Program-made: the position numbers and the translations under genes
The notes under the pieces: generated by a model
What the model was told of the DNA's origin: nothing
The model's database searches: none
Seen by the model: only the letters and a program-made list of their open reading frames with translations
Part shown: piece after piece, positions 20,459 to 28,991 of the stretch
Layout of the letters: every line of letters starts with the position of its first letter
Numbering within the stretch: the stretch's first letter is position 1
Origin: Lactiplantibacillus plajomi
Lineage (GTDB): Bacteria > Bacillota > Bacilli > Lactobacillales > Lactobacillaceae
Direction of reading: 5' to 3'
Assembly: GCF_005405405.1 (NCBI RefSeq)
Contig: NZ_BJDZ01000016.1
Location: 1-63,097, forward strand
DNA length: 63,097 nucleotides

Positions 20459-20659
20459 CTAGGAAGCCTGGTAAGCTTCTAACGCGGAATAAAACGAGCG
20501 TTTTACGGATTCTCTAGTGTTTAAATAATTGATATAATTGGATAATTCACTGACATTGCTAGTAAGTGGAAAATCAAAATCGGAATGGGCGTAACGGGCC
20601 GCTGGGGCGAACGGACCCCGTTGATCAATAAAGGGTTCGAGCCAACGATAGAATGTCAT
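20459..20659 (-). CDS. YozE-like small protein (UPF0346)
   Basis: A 66-residue protein of the YozE_SAM_like family. The start MTFYRWLEPFID and the central PLTSNVSELSNYINY fit that family, whose members are about 70 residues and form a small helical SAM-like fold. The function is unknown. The ATG at 20659 is chosen because GAAAGG is nine bases upstream; another ATG at 20668 sits directly on the ribosome binding site. Confidence 0.8.
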   Translation of the reverse strand: MTFYRWLEPFIDQRGPFAPAARYAHSDFDFPLTSNVSELSNYINYLNTRESVKRSFYSALEAYQAS

Positions 20660-20827
20660 CTGAATCATCCTTTCACGAATTTAATGAAGTTGATAAGACT
20701 AGTTTATCGACCTAACTGGGAGATGTATAGGGGTTTTAAAGCTTTTTAACTAAGTGGATAATCAACTGTAAATTGCGTGACGGTTTTGTAAATAAGTGTC
20801 AATTAAATGTAACAATGTAAAGGTTGC

Positions 20828-21673
20828 CTACTTTTGGTTACGCTGTTCCCGCAGATCACGCCGCCGCAACAGGTTTAGGTAATAATTTAAACTAGCCTCA
20901 TCCAGTCGTAAACGTGATAAAAGTGTTTCGACTGGCGCGGTACGGTGGTGATCTAAGTACCACAGCATGTAATTTTGCCGTAAGGCTACCGGTTTTAATG
21001 GCATTCCCGCACGGATACTATCACCACCCAGGTACTTATGCAACGCGGCTAATGAAAGGTTGGCACTAGGTCCGCGCCGGCGCGTTTTTAAGAAAATACC
21101 GTGCAGACCCGTGGCTTTTAGCGGTGCCAAAAAAGCGGTTAGTTTTTTTAAGAACACTTGTTCGGAAGAGGCGAACGGAATTGTCTGGATGGTCTCCTCA
21201 AAGTCCGGCTTCAGCATTTCTTGACTCGTAAAGCCCTTAGCCGTAAAGAGTAAAAACGCCCGCGTATAGACGTGCAAATCATCGTTAGCAAGGAGTTCTG
21301 ACAACTGTTCCGGCCAATTATCACCGTTGTTGTGTGCTGGTAACGGCCGGCCTTTAAGGCTAAAAGTTGGTAACATTGTAATGATGCGGTGTTCGAATAA
21401 GTAACTGAAATAACCGTTCAGGTTGGATAAAGTCTTATTGAGGGTCGATTGTTTGAATTGGCGGTTGTTTTTCAGCATGGCTAAGTAAGCCTGAATGTCA
21501 TTTTCGGTCAAGTCGCTTAGAAGTTGATCACGGGCAAAGGTATCGTTAAAGTGTTGTTCGTAGTTAAAAAAGTCCGTTAGGGTTAATCGGTATTGTTCAA
21601 TCGTCACGGGTTGCTTATCGGCAGCTTGTAAGTGCTGGATAAAACTTTTTTCATAAGGGAAAGTGCTTGCCAA
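20828..21673 (-). CDS. tyrosine recombinase-like protein lacking catalytic residues
   Basis: 281 residues with the two-domain plan of tyrosine recombinases. The N-terminal core-binding domain is well preserved (about 5-100: SFIQHLQAADKQPVTIEQY, the STLNKTLSNLNGYFSYLFE helix). In the C-terminal domain the active site is gone. The GxRxSE arginine aligns with T149 (GFTSQEM). The HxxR histidine is V229, with R232 kept. The later GH pair is lost. Only a tyrosine near 264-265 remains. The frame is intact and the start has a plausible ribosome binding site, so the protein is probably made. It may bind DNA without cutting it, or modulate a Xer system. It is not part of an integrated element that I can see. 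Confidence 0.72.
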   Translation of the reverse strand: MASTFPYEKSFIQHLQAADKQPVTIEQYRLTLTDFFNYEQHFNDTFARDQLLSDLTENDIQAYLAMLKNNRQFKQSTLNKTLSNLNGYFSYLFEHRIITMLPTFSLKGRPLPAHNNGDNWPEQLSELLANDDLHVYTRAFLLFTAKGFTSQEMLKPDFEETIQTIPFASSEQVFLKKLTAFLAPLKATGLHGIFLKTRRRGPSANLSLAALHKYLGGDSIRAGMPLKPVALRQNYMLWYLDHHRTAPVETLLSRLRLDEASLNYYLNLLRRRDLREQRNQK

Positions 21674-22389
21674 GGTAGTAAATCTCCATTCTAATTATAA
21701 TCTGTTACTTTAACTTAACCACAAAAATCATCCAAAAACAAACCATTAGGACGTGCTGAGAGGTGGATTCTAAGGCCAAGTTCAAATTATAATCAGACAA
21801 GTGGTCATTAAATGATTTTAAACGCAGCTGCTAAAACCTAGGAATATTTGTAAATATCAGTTGTTTAATGATTGTCGCCGCAATTGTCTAATTTAAACCG
21901 AAACTCCATAACGCAGCCAAATTTAACGGTAACAAAAATATCTAGTGGTCGTGACGGATAAAATTTTGGTCGTCAGATGAAGCCAACGCAAAAGATTAGC
22001 CGGTGCGGAATTATTTTTAGCATCGGGGGACCCAAATTAGGTCGTGGGGGAGGATTTTTCTTTATACTTCTACTTAGTATAATATATATTATGTAAACTA
22101 GAATATATAAAAAAACACCCCTCTCAGTATATTGACGTTTATCCTTACAATTACTGCCAAACCAAGCTTTTGCACTAATTATCATGTTGTGCACGCGCGT
22201 TTGCTGATAAATATTCAGCGAAAATTGCTGACGTTCTGGAATTATTTAAACTAAAAATTCAACAATAACCAAATCTTAGCAGCGTCAAGTGACGAAGTCA
22301 GATCTTGAAGTTGTTATGGCGAAACCGATATTTTTAATAGTTGCGGCTGCAATTTATTGATAAAGTTGGCTCAGTAATTGGCAAAACAG
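21674..22389. other. AT-rich gene-poor region
   Basis: About 715 bp with no convincing gene. A 73-codon minus-strand frame (21973-22194) has no ribosome binding site and low-complexity content, so it was not called. A TATAAT at 22078-22083 lies inside an alternating A/T tract with a small inverted repeat (TATACT...AGTATA). The composition differs clearly from the flanking genes. It may be decayed DNA or hold an unrecognised RNA. Confidence 0.5.
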
Positions 22390-22830
22390 CTATTTAACAC
22401 GCTTTTTTAGCCACTTTTTGGTAACTACGGATAGTCCTAATCCAATCAGCACCGGCCCTGAGACCAGTAATAACGCGCCTTGAACAAAAAAAGTCAGTTC
22501 CGAGCTCATGATTGTATCGGTCATCTGACTTTTAAACAGCAGTCGTTCGTTCCTAATGCTTAATTTAAATTGTAAATGATCTTCCTCGATAAGGCGCTTC
22601 AACGACCGAGTATTTAACGATTGGAACGCAAAGCGGCGCTTTTTTAAGTTAGGAACCCGATAAATTAAAACTGGATAAAAAATCAGGTATGACAACGTTA
22701 ACCCGCTATTCGCTAAAGTCCATCTAAACACGAACGGCCCAGTCGGCGGTGCGGTCACTAAGTACATTGTCAAAACGTAAAAGATTGCAACGCGTAAATA
22801 ACTAAGGAAAAAAGCCTTAATTAACTTCAT
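22390..22830 (-). CDS. hypothetical membrane protein
   Basis: 146 residues, unrecognised. Hydrophobic segments lie near 8-28 and 43-60, and a third near 113-136. They are separated by a basic, charged loop (62-108) and followed by a basic tail (KKWLKKRVK). GAGAAGG stands about eight bases before the ATG. The gene is isolated in AT-rich DNA and its neighbours give no hint of function. Confidence 0.5.
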   Translation of the reverse strand: MKLIKAFFLSYLRVAIFYVLTMYLVTAPPTGPFVFRWTLANSGLTLSYLIFYPVLIYRVPNLKKRRFAFQSLNTRSLKRLIEEDHLQFKLSIRNERLLFKSQMTDTIMSSELTFFVQGALLLVSGPVLIGLGLSVVTKKWLKKRVK

Positions 22831-23010
22831 CTGCAGCGCCTTCTCCGTCTTAAAACTTGCTCCAAATAATAGGCGCCGTCATGCGACGCGTCAACCTGTT
22901 CATCAAAATTAATGGCAATTCGGAAACTTTATTAAATATAAGCGCGTTGGCGGTAGTCCCCCCAAGCCGTCAACGGATCATTAGTTGCCAGCAAACCTGC
23001 CTTGGCCGGA

Positions 23011-23038
23011 TTACATTTACATTATAAAGTGGTAAAAT
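23011..23038 (+). promoter_or_regulatory. weak promoter of the ABC exporter
   Basis: TTACAT (23011-23016), a 16-nt spacer and TAAAAT (23033-23038), about 45 nt before the permease start. Confidence 0.4.
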
Positions 23039-23081
23039 TATTAGTAATTAATGAAAAATATTTAATGAAGAGATGACAAGC

Positions 23082-23831
23082 ATGCTGAAATACAGCCAAC
23101 AAACTTTGATTTACACCCGCTACTTTGCAAAAGTCATGGGTCGCAACCCGACCGTTTTAATTTATACGATTGGTCTCCCGATTTTCTTTTTGATTTTGAA
23201 CACGGCCGGCCATTTTTTCAAGCCGTTGACTCCCATTCAGTACGCAGCCAACGTGGCACCGTTTATTAGCTGGATGATCTTTTCAAGTGCCCTTCAAGCC
23301 GTATCCGCAGTTGCCATTTTACGTGAGCAGGGTTATTTAAAACAGTACCAGTCGTTAGTCACTAGCCCTTCCGTTATTTTAGTGGCCGAAACGTTGATCA
23401 GTTTTATTCAACTCGGCATCAGCATCACCTTAGTCGGCGGTCTATCCGGCCTCGTGTTTAACTTACCGGTTTTGCCATTACTAGCCGAGTTATGGCTCAC
23501 ACTGCTACTATCCTTCCCCGCCGCCGTCTGCTTTTGCTTACCACTACTCGCCTTCTCCGCTCGCGAGAAAACCGTGGACGCCCTCGTTAACTTGATCTCA
23601 ATTGGCGTCGTCTTTGCCTCGTTCGGGTTGGCAGCGGTGATGACACCCGCTATTCAAAATCCACTGTTCAATATTTTAAGCCCGTTATTTTTAGGTAGTT
23701 TTATTTTTCGGGCGCTTGTCAGTCAGATTGGCGCCTACCTCCTCACTTACATCATTAGCCTGATTGTCCTTGGAATTGTTGGCTATCTCAGTTACCGTCA
23801 CCTAAAATTATTGCCAGCGGAGGTTATTTAG
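23082..23831 (+). CDS. ABC-2 type transporter permease
   Basis: 249 residues with six predicted membrane segments in the ABC-2 pattern: TM1 near 22-40, TM2 near 60-80, then a conserved amphipathic piece with REQGYLKQYQSLVTSP, and four more segments to the C-terminus. The ATG at 23082 has GAAGAG nine bases upstream; an earlier ATG at 23073 abuts that site. The partner ATPase begins 1 bp after the stop codon. The substrate is unknown; small exporters of this form carry drugs, peptides or polymers. Confidence 0.8.
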   Translation: MLKYSQQTLIYTRYFAKVMGRNPTVLIYTIGLPIFFLILNTAGHFFKPLTPIQYAANVAPFISWMIFSSALQAVSAVAILREQGYLKQYQSLVTSPSVILVAETLISFIQLGISITLVGGLSGLVFNLPVLPLLAELWLTLLLSFPAAVCFCLPLLAFSAREKTVDALVNLISIGVVFASFGLAAVMTPAIQNPLFNILSPLFLGSFIFRALVSQIGAYLLTYIISLIVLGIVGYLSYRHLKLLPAEVI

Positions 23832-23832
23832 C

Positions 23833-24501
23833 ATGCAAATTAAGCACCTTACCTACCAATTTCCAAAGCAAACCACGCCTTTTTTTAACGACCTTTCATT
23901 TAACCTCGCCGTCCCCAGCGTGAATTTTTTGATTGGAACGAACGGCGCGGGAAAAACGACGTTGGCGGACCTTTTGACGGGGCTCCGTTCACCAAGCACC
24001 CCGGTGACACTGCCAAAATCCACCCTGTACCTCAGTCAGCGGTTACCAATGTTAACTTCAATCAAAGTCCAAGACGTTGCCGAGTTAATTTTGGGCGTCG
24101 AATACGGCCGTACCAAATTAACGTTGGCGCAAGTTAAGTCGCTCGTTGATCCCGCGACTTACGCGGTAATCGAACCGCTTTGGAACCAAGTCTACGGCCA
24201 GCTTTCGGGTGGCCAGCAACGACTAGTCCAATTACTACTCTTTTTACAATGCCAGCGGGAGTTAATCGTCTTAGACGAACCCACTGCTGAAATCGACCGG
24301 CAAAACGTTAACCGCTTATGCACGGTGCTCCGGGAACATCCTGACCGGACTTACTTGATCATCACGCACGACTACCGTGATCTGACCCAGTTTAAAGATT
24401 ACCAAGTTCTCTGGCTTGATCAGCGCCGGGTTACGACTTTTTCTCCGGTTGAGTTTGCTAAGGCATCGCAACCGTTTATCCGTGATTTTAAGCAACATTA
24501 G
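23833..24501 (+). CDS. ABC transporter ATP-binding protein
   Basis: A compact 222-residue ATPase. Walker A GTNGAGKT (35-42), Q-loop YLSQR (Q69), signature LSGGQQ (124-129), Walker B LIVLDEP (D148, E149) and H-loop H179 are all present. It forms a heteromeric exporter with the permease immediately upstream. No dedicated regulator or substrate gene lies in the unit, and a terminator closes it. Confidence 0.88.
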   Translation: MQIKHLTYQFPKQTTPFFNDLSFNLAVPSVNFLIGTNGAGKTTLADLLTGLRSPSTPVTLPKSTLYLSQRLPMLTSIKVQDVAELILGVEYGRTKLTLAQVKSLVDPATYAVIEPLWNQVYGQLSGGQQRLVQLLLFLQCQRELIVLDEPTAEIDRQNVNRLCTVLREHPDRTYLIITHDYRDLTQFKDYQVLWLDQRRVTTFSPVEFAKASQPFIRDFKQH

Positions 24502-24503
24502 CC

Positions 24504-24545
24504 CAACAACAGCCGTCCTAAATTAATTGGGACGGCTGTTGTTGT
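24504..24545. terminator. bidirectional terminator
   Basis: CAACAACAGCCGTCC (24504-24518) pairs with GGACGGCTGTTGTTG around an AT loop, between the convergent ABC and MFS genes. Confidence 0.85.
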
Positions 24546-24645
24546 GATTCCTCATCGTTGGTATTCGTTTTAAAACTTTTGGCAGCACGATGTGAGCCCC
24601 ATATTAAAATCGTTGTACGTTACAACTTTCGGTAATAATACGGCT

Positions 24646-25863
24646 TTACGACTCAGCCCGTTTCGCAACGAGGCACCAGCCAAACGTCATTACTGCAAGG
24701 GTAAGAACGATGGTAAGTGCAATCGTTGCGCCGTACAAGTTGTAGCACAATAGGATGAACATACTCCCAATCGGGGCAGCCATCATCACGACGGCACTCA
24801 CGGTTCCGAGGACCGCGGCGGTATTTTGCGCGGGGATGACCTGCATCAATTGGCTGATCAGCCGTGGATTTAATTTACCATTACAAAATGCGACAACCAA
24901 GACACTAAGTAAGATCAACGTGAACCGTGGCGCGATGAGTAGTACCATGTATGCCAGTCCCGTAGCGGCGGTGGTAATCAGCAATAAGGACAAATTAGTC
25001 ACGCGATCTAGCCACGTATGCCGGCTTGCCGCACCGAGCACACTGCCGGCCACGTACACACAGTTGGTCAGGACGATGGCCGTCCCGTAAGATACGGGTA
25101 ATTCGGAACTAAGATCGATAAAAAACAAGTTTAAGATCCCATCTAAGCTGGTATCGCAGATGTTTGCAATCATGATGATGCCCAAGAAATTAACGGCGCT
25201 TAACCCGAATGCTCGCCGTACCGCTTTGGTGAGTGCCGGCCAGATTGGTTGGTGCGTGGTCTTTTCAACCATGGGCGCCGGGGCTAGTGGTTGGTCATCC
25301 CATAACAGGCACAGTGCTGATAAGACGAAGGCGGCGGCGTTGATCAACCCCGCAACGGCGTAATTATGGAACTGGCTCATTACGACCACTCCCATGGTTT
25401 GACCTACCGGGGCGATCAGGGTTGCAACACTGGTATTTAAACCAATTGCTTGTTGCCGCAAAGTGGCCGGAATTTGGCGTTGAATCATTAGTTTGATCAA
25501 GCCCTCACCATAGCCACCGACGATGTCCGAAACGACGTTGATTAGAATAACTAGGTAAAAGACGAGCGCCGTTTGCTGATTGATGACACCAGCCAGCAAA
25601 ACGTAACTCCCGGCTTGGAAAAATTTGGTATAAATTAACCGGTGGGGCCGGCTCGCCGAGCGGTCGGCCAGCTTACCAGTGATTCCGGAAAATAAATACG
25701 GCAGTAACGTTGCAACCGTAACCATACTGACGTACCAGTGCGGATTTGGGAAACTCTTAGCGTACATTAGCAGCACAATGTTAAAAAGACTAATACCAAT
25801 CGTTGCGAACAAGTTGCCAGTTGCAATCGCCTGAAAGGCCCTTAAACGGATAATGGATAACAT
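24646..25863 (-). CDS. MFS transporter
   Basis: 405 residues with about 12 membrane segments. The loop between TM2 and TM3 carries the expected motif A variant (GITGKLADRSASRPH near 59-73). The general look is that of the MFS_3-type drug or macrolide efflux group. The start has GGGGG eight bases upstream. It is divergent from an Rgg-type regulator with an operator-rich 89-bp intergenic region, so it is a likely target of that regulator. The substrate is not readable. Confidence 0.85.
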   Translation of the reverse strand: MLSIIRLRAFQAIATGNLFATIGISLFNIVLLMYAKSFPNPHWYVSMVTVATLLPYLFSGITGKLADRSASRPHRLIYTKFFQAGSYVLLAGVINQQTALVFYLVILINVVSDIVGGYGEGLIKLMIQRQIPATLRQQAIGLNTSVATLIAPVGQTMGVVVMSQFHNYAVAGLINAAAFVLSALCLLWDDQPLAPAPMVEKTTHQPIWPALTKAVRRAFGLSAVNFLGIIMIANICDTSLDGILNLFFIDLSSELPVSYGTAIVLTNCVYVAGSVLGAASRHTWLDRVTNLSLLLITTAATGLAYMVLLIAPRFTLILLSVLVVAFCNGKLNPRLISQLMQVIPAQNTAAVLGTVSAVVMMAAPIGSMFILLCYNLYGATIALTIVLTLAVMTFGWCLVAKRAES

Positions 25864-25867
25864 TCAT

Positions 25868-25939
25868 GATTCCCCCTTTTTTCATATCATACGGGGAATC
25901 CGCTAACGTGGTATGATAAGTTAGTTGCATATTTGCAAC
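25868..25939. promoter_or_regulatory. interleaved inverted repeats between MFS and Rgg genes
   Basis: There are three elements. GATTCCCC (25868-25875) pairs with GGGGAATC (25893-25900). TATCATAC (25885-25892) pairs with GTATGATA (25911-25918), so the two repeats interlock. GTTGCA-TATT-TGCAAC occupies 25924-25939, just before the rgg ribosome binding site. Each copy of TATGAT could be a -10 box (one per strand), and neither has a good -35, which is typical of activator-dependent promoters. Confidence 0.6.
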
Positions 25940-25952
25940 GTAAGGAGGAAAG

Positions 25953-26849
25953 ATGACAGCATTTGGGCAGACAATTCATCAAATTAGGTTAACTAAGGAC
26001 CTTAGCCAGCAAGCGGTCTATAGTGGCGTGGTCTCGCGGTCGTTTGCAAACCGCTTCGAACGCGGCCAAAACGATATTGCGGCAACCAAATTGTTTAAAA
26101 TTTTGGATAATCTCGGGATCAGTGCGGATGAATTCCGCTTTATTCACCGTAATTATCAGCCGACCCCGTTAGCGCAAGCCCTATTGCAAGTTGAACGTTA
26201 TTACCAACAGCAAAACTTCCCCGCACTGGCTACCTGGGTGCGTGAACACGTCAATAGTCCGCGGTCCTACGAACGGCTGGTCGCGAGCTACGGTGACATT
26301 CTCCTGCTCGCCTACGACCACTCGCGAATCGCGCTCACAAAGACGGCGCGGATTGCCTACGACCATTTACGCCAAACCAAAACTTGGAGTCTGCAGGAAT
26401 TAAAATTCGTCCCGGTGTTGGTGCCACTACTAGCCAGTAGCGAGGGGGTGGCTGCCTTACCAGCCTTAACCCGTAAAGTTGAACAAAATTGCCAGCGCTA
26501 CCAAACAGCCTGGGGCGACCCCCTACACGCCCTGCCGGTATTAACAAACTACTACGGGACCCTCTTTCAGGTCACGTTAAACTATCACGACTACGCCGCG
26601 GCCAAAGCAATTAAATCAAAGCTGCTGGCACTTGATACTCAGCGCCTCACTTGGGACGAGCGGTTATCGCGCCAGCTCTGGCTGGGAATTTGGGCCCTAT
26701 TTTTTGGCGATGCGGTTGCGGGGCAGCAAACTCTCGACGAGATAACCGCGCTGGAAGACCGGTTTCGACCGACTATCGATCAGTCCGTCTACGAGATTAT
26801 CCGCATTCGAACTAAGCAAGCCCGCGATTATCGTGCCAAATTAACGTAA
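25953..26849 (+). CDS. Rgg/GadR/MutR family transcriptional regulator
   Basis: 298 residues. The N-terminal HTH_3 domain (about 5-60) contains FGQTIHQIRLTKDLSQQAVYSGVVSRSFANRFERGQNDI. An all-helical repeat domain typical of Rgg proteins fills the rest. AAGGAGG precedes the ATG. Rgg proteins often respond to short hydrophobic peptides. I saw no such peptide ORF in the short flanking gaps, so the signal may be absent, distant, or of another type. Probably controls the divergent MFS gene and itself. Confidence 0.85.
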   Translation: MTAFGQTIHQIRLTKDLSQQAVYSGVVSRSFANRFERGQNDIAATKLFKILDNLGISADEFRFIHRNYQPTPLAQALLQVERYYQQQNFPALATWVREHVNSPRSYERLVASYGDILLLAYDHSRIALTKTARIAYDHLRQTKTWSLQELKFVPVLVPLLASSEGVAALPALTRKVEQNCQRYQTAWGDPLHALPVLTNYYGTLFQVTLNYHDYAAAKAIKSKLLALDTQRLTWDERLSRQLWLGIWALFFGDAVAGQQTLDEITALEDRFRPTIDQSVYEIIRIRTKQARDYRAKLT

Positions 26850-26872
26850 AACCAGTTATGAAAGAAGATACT

Positions 26873-27430
26873 ATGCAAACTTTTAGCCACCAAGAACGGT
26901 TTAACCACTACCTGAAACTAATGACACTCACCTACACTACCGCCGTCACGCAGTTACAGCGGCGCTATGGTGCGGTTAAAGACGATTACTTCAACCAAGC
27001 GTCCTACCAACAGTTTTTAGCGGGCCAAGTCCGGCGCCTACAACGCGGTAACTACACGCGGACCCGTGACGGCCTGTGTACCCACCACGTAGCCGAAAAC
27101 CGGTTTAGCAACATGGCGGACGCCGCGACGATTCGCAAGTACCAGTACCCCTTTAGCTACCAAAAAAGTGCCCAACTAGTCTATGCTGACGAAGTTGAAC
27201 ACTTGATTTTGCACGCCCTGATTGCCAAAGAAACGGATGGTCAGTTCGGCTACCACGGTTACCGGGAATATTTATCAAAAGACGTTTGGGCCTGGTACGT
27301 CGACCACCAGGTACCGCAGCGCAACTGGCGCCAACGCTGTTACGGGCGCTCATTACTCTCAAAAGAAGAAGCCCTCACCTTATTTGACCACCTAGAACGC
27401 GGCCCGTTAGCGCAGCTCCTCAAAGACTAG
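26873..27430 (+). CDS. conserved hypothetical, possible HNH-like fold
   Basis: 185 residues from the ATG at 26873 (AAAGAAG upstream; an earlier ATG at 26858 has no ribosome binding site). The middle has a histidine/asparagine-rich motif (DGLCTHHVAEN, 65-75), then YPFSYQ, LVYADEVEHLILH and AKETDG. That order recalls small nuclease-like Firmicute proteins with a His-His...Asn core, but no clean HNH signature can be drawn. It lies 24 bp after rgg and may be co-transcribed. Function unknown. Confidence 0.65.
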   Translation: MQTFSHQERFNHYLKLMTLTYTTAVTQLQRRYGAVKDDYFNQASYQQFLAGQVRRLQRGNYTRTRDGLCTHHVAENRFSNMADAATIRKYQYPFSYQKSAQLVYADEVEHLILHALIAKETDGQFGYHGYREYLSKDVWAWYVDHQVPQRNWRQRCYGRSLLSKEEALTLFDHLERGPLAQLLKD

Positions 27431-27432
27431 GA

Positions 27433-28976
27433 CTAATAATTCTCAACATTAGCCTTAGGGTGCAAAAGCCAAGTCTTGAGGCCCGCAGCCCCACAAATGA
27501 CCAGAAAAATTAATGGTAAGTACACGATGACGTGGTAGCGTCCCTGAACTTCTAACGATAACGCGCCTAACACGAACCCGTCCATTAACAAACCACTATA
27601 AAAGAAATAATTATTTAAATAGTGGCGCTTAAGTAGCAAGGATAGGCCAATTATCACACTGACTAGGGCCGCAATTAGTAATAATTGAAAGTAGCCGGTG
27701 CCAATCATGACTAGTGGTGCACGGCTCTGACGCCAAACTTGGCGCGTTGCCCGGGAATTTAACGTTGGACTAAGATTTTGGCTCACAAACTGGTAGCCGT
27801 AATCTTCAGCGACAAATTGTTGCATTTTTTGGTTCATAAATGGACGCTGCTGCCCTTGCAATTCGGTCAGGTTAGTTTGAATTTGCCGGTGCATCTGCTG
27901 AGCAATCTTAGGGTACGCGCTGGCCAAATCCTTGGACCGATCAAGTTGCCGTTGTACTTGGTGTTCAATTCGCGGACTTTGCGTCCCGTTGGTTTGCGAA
28001 TCCGTGCCGACTGCTAAGCGGTAGCTGATGGCGACCTGATCGGAAGCCACCGGAAAACCGTACAGCCAACTGTACAGGCCACCAGAAGCCGCCATCATGA
28101 GAACGGTAGCACCGAGGTAAACGAGTAGCTTTTTACGCCACAGCTTAGTCAGTGGTTGTAACAGTAGTCCTAACGAAAATACGATTAAGGCGATGACCCA
28201 GATAATCATGACCGGTTGCACCATGTCAGCAACGATGGTGGCTAACCAGGCAAACCCAGGTTCAGCCACTGATCGTGCCGTGTGGCGGTCGCCAACGGTA
28301 AAAAGGCGCGACTCAGCGCTAGCATTGTTACTAAGATGCAGGTCAAAAAGAGTGGTTCCACGCCGTTTAATAAACTACTATAGAGCCAGTAAGCTGGTAA
28401 CGCGTAAAAGGTCAACGCGGCCATAATTCCTAACGGTTTGGATAACCAGCGGGCGACTAGCCAATAAATTAATAGTAGGTCTAAAAACGTGCAGCCAATG
28501 TTAACGAGCTGACTAACGGCAAAGTTATCCCCCGCTAGTGCCGTGATAAAGCTAAAAAAGTTGGCCACGTTGAGTGAATGCGGGAATGCGCTAAAAATCC
28601 CAACGTCACCGCGGTGTAACAAATCGACCCAGGTCAAACCCTGTGCGTTGAATGCGGCTAGTGTGTGGTAACGCTCAAAATCAGCGGTTGGTGTGATTTT
28701 TAAAACTGCCAATAGCGGTAATTTTAACAGTGTTAGGCCGGCAAAGGTCGCCATAATCCAGCTCGTCTTTTGTTTAGCTAACCAGTGGCCACCCGCGATG
28801 ATGGCTAGTACGAGTGCCAGTACCCCTCCGAGGCTACCAATAATCGCGACCCAACCGCTTTGCACTACCGTCGACCAGGCGGTTTGCCAACTTGCCACTA
28901 ACATCCAGATAAGTAGACCCGCCGCAATTATTAACGTAATGGCCTGCGCAATTCTTAAAATAAGACGTCTTGCCAT
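27433..28976 (-). pseudogene. GT-C type membrane glycosyltransferase, frameshifted
   Basis: Two overlapping frames together make one protein of about 515 residues. The 5' part (28976 down to about 28242) has several membrane segments and the acidic loop ADFERYHT, with HRGDVGIFSAFPHS further on, as in polyprenyl-phosphate-sugar-dependent GT-C enzymes (GT39/ArnT-like). The 3' part (27433-28269) continues in another frame with GFAWLATIVADMVQP. Adding one T to the T-run at 28252-28254 would join them as NLGFAWLA, so a 1-nt deletion is the likely cause. The start is ATG 28976 after AGGGGAG. It lies 15 bp downstream of a GT2 gene, so the pair once formed a glycolipid or wall-polymer unit. Confidence 0.65.
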
Positions 28977-28991
28977 GTTCAACTCCCCTTG

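Noticed and set aside
21973-22194. 73-codon minus-strand frame in the AT-rich gap
   Set aside because: No Shine-Dalgarno, unusual composition and no protein-like pattern; probably chance in AT-rich DNA.
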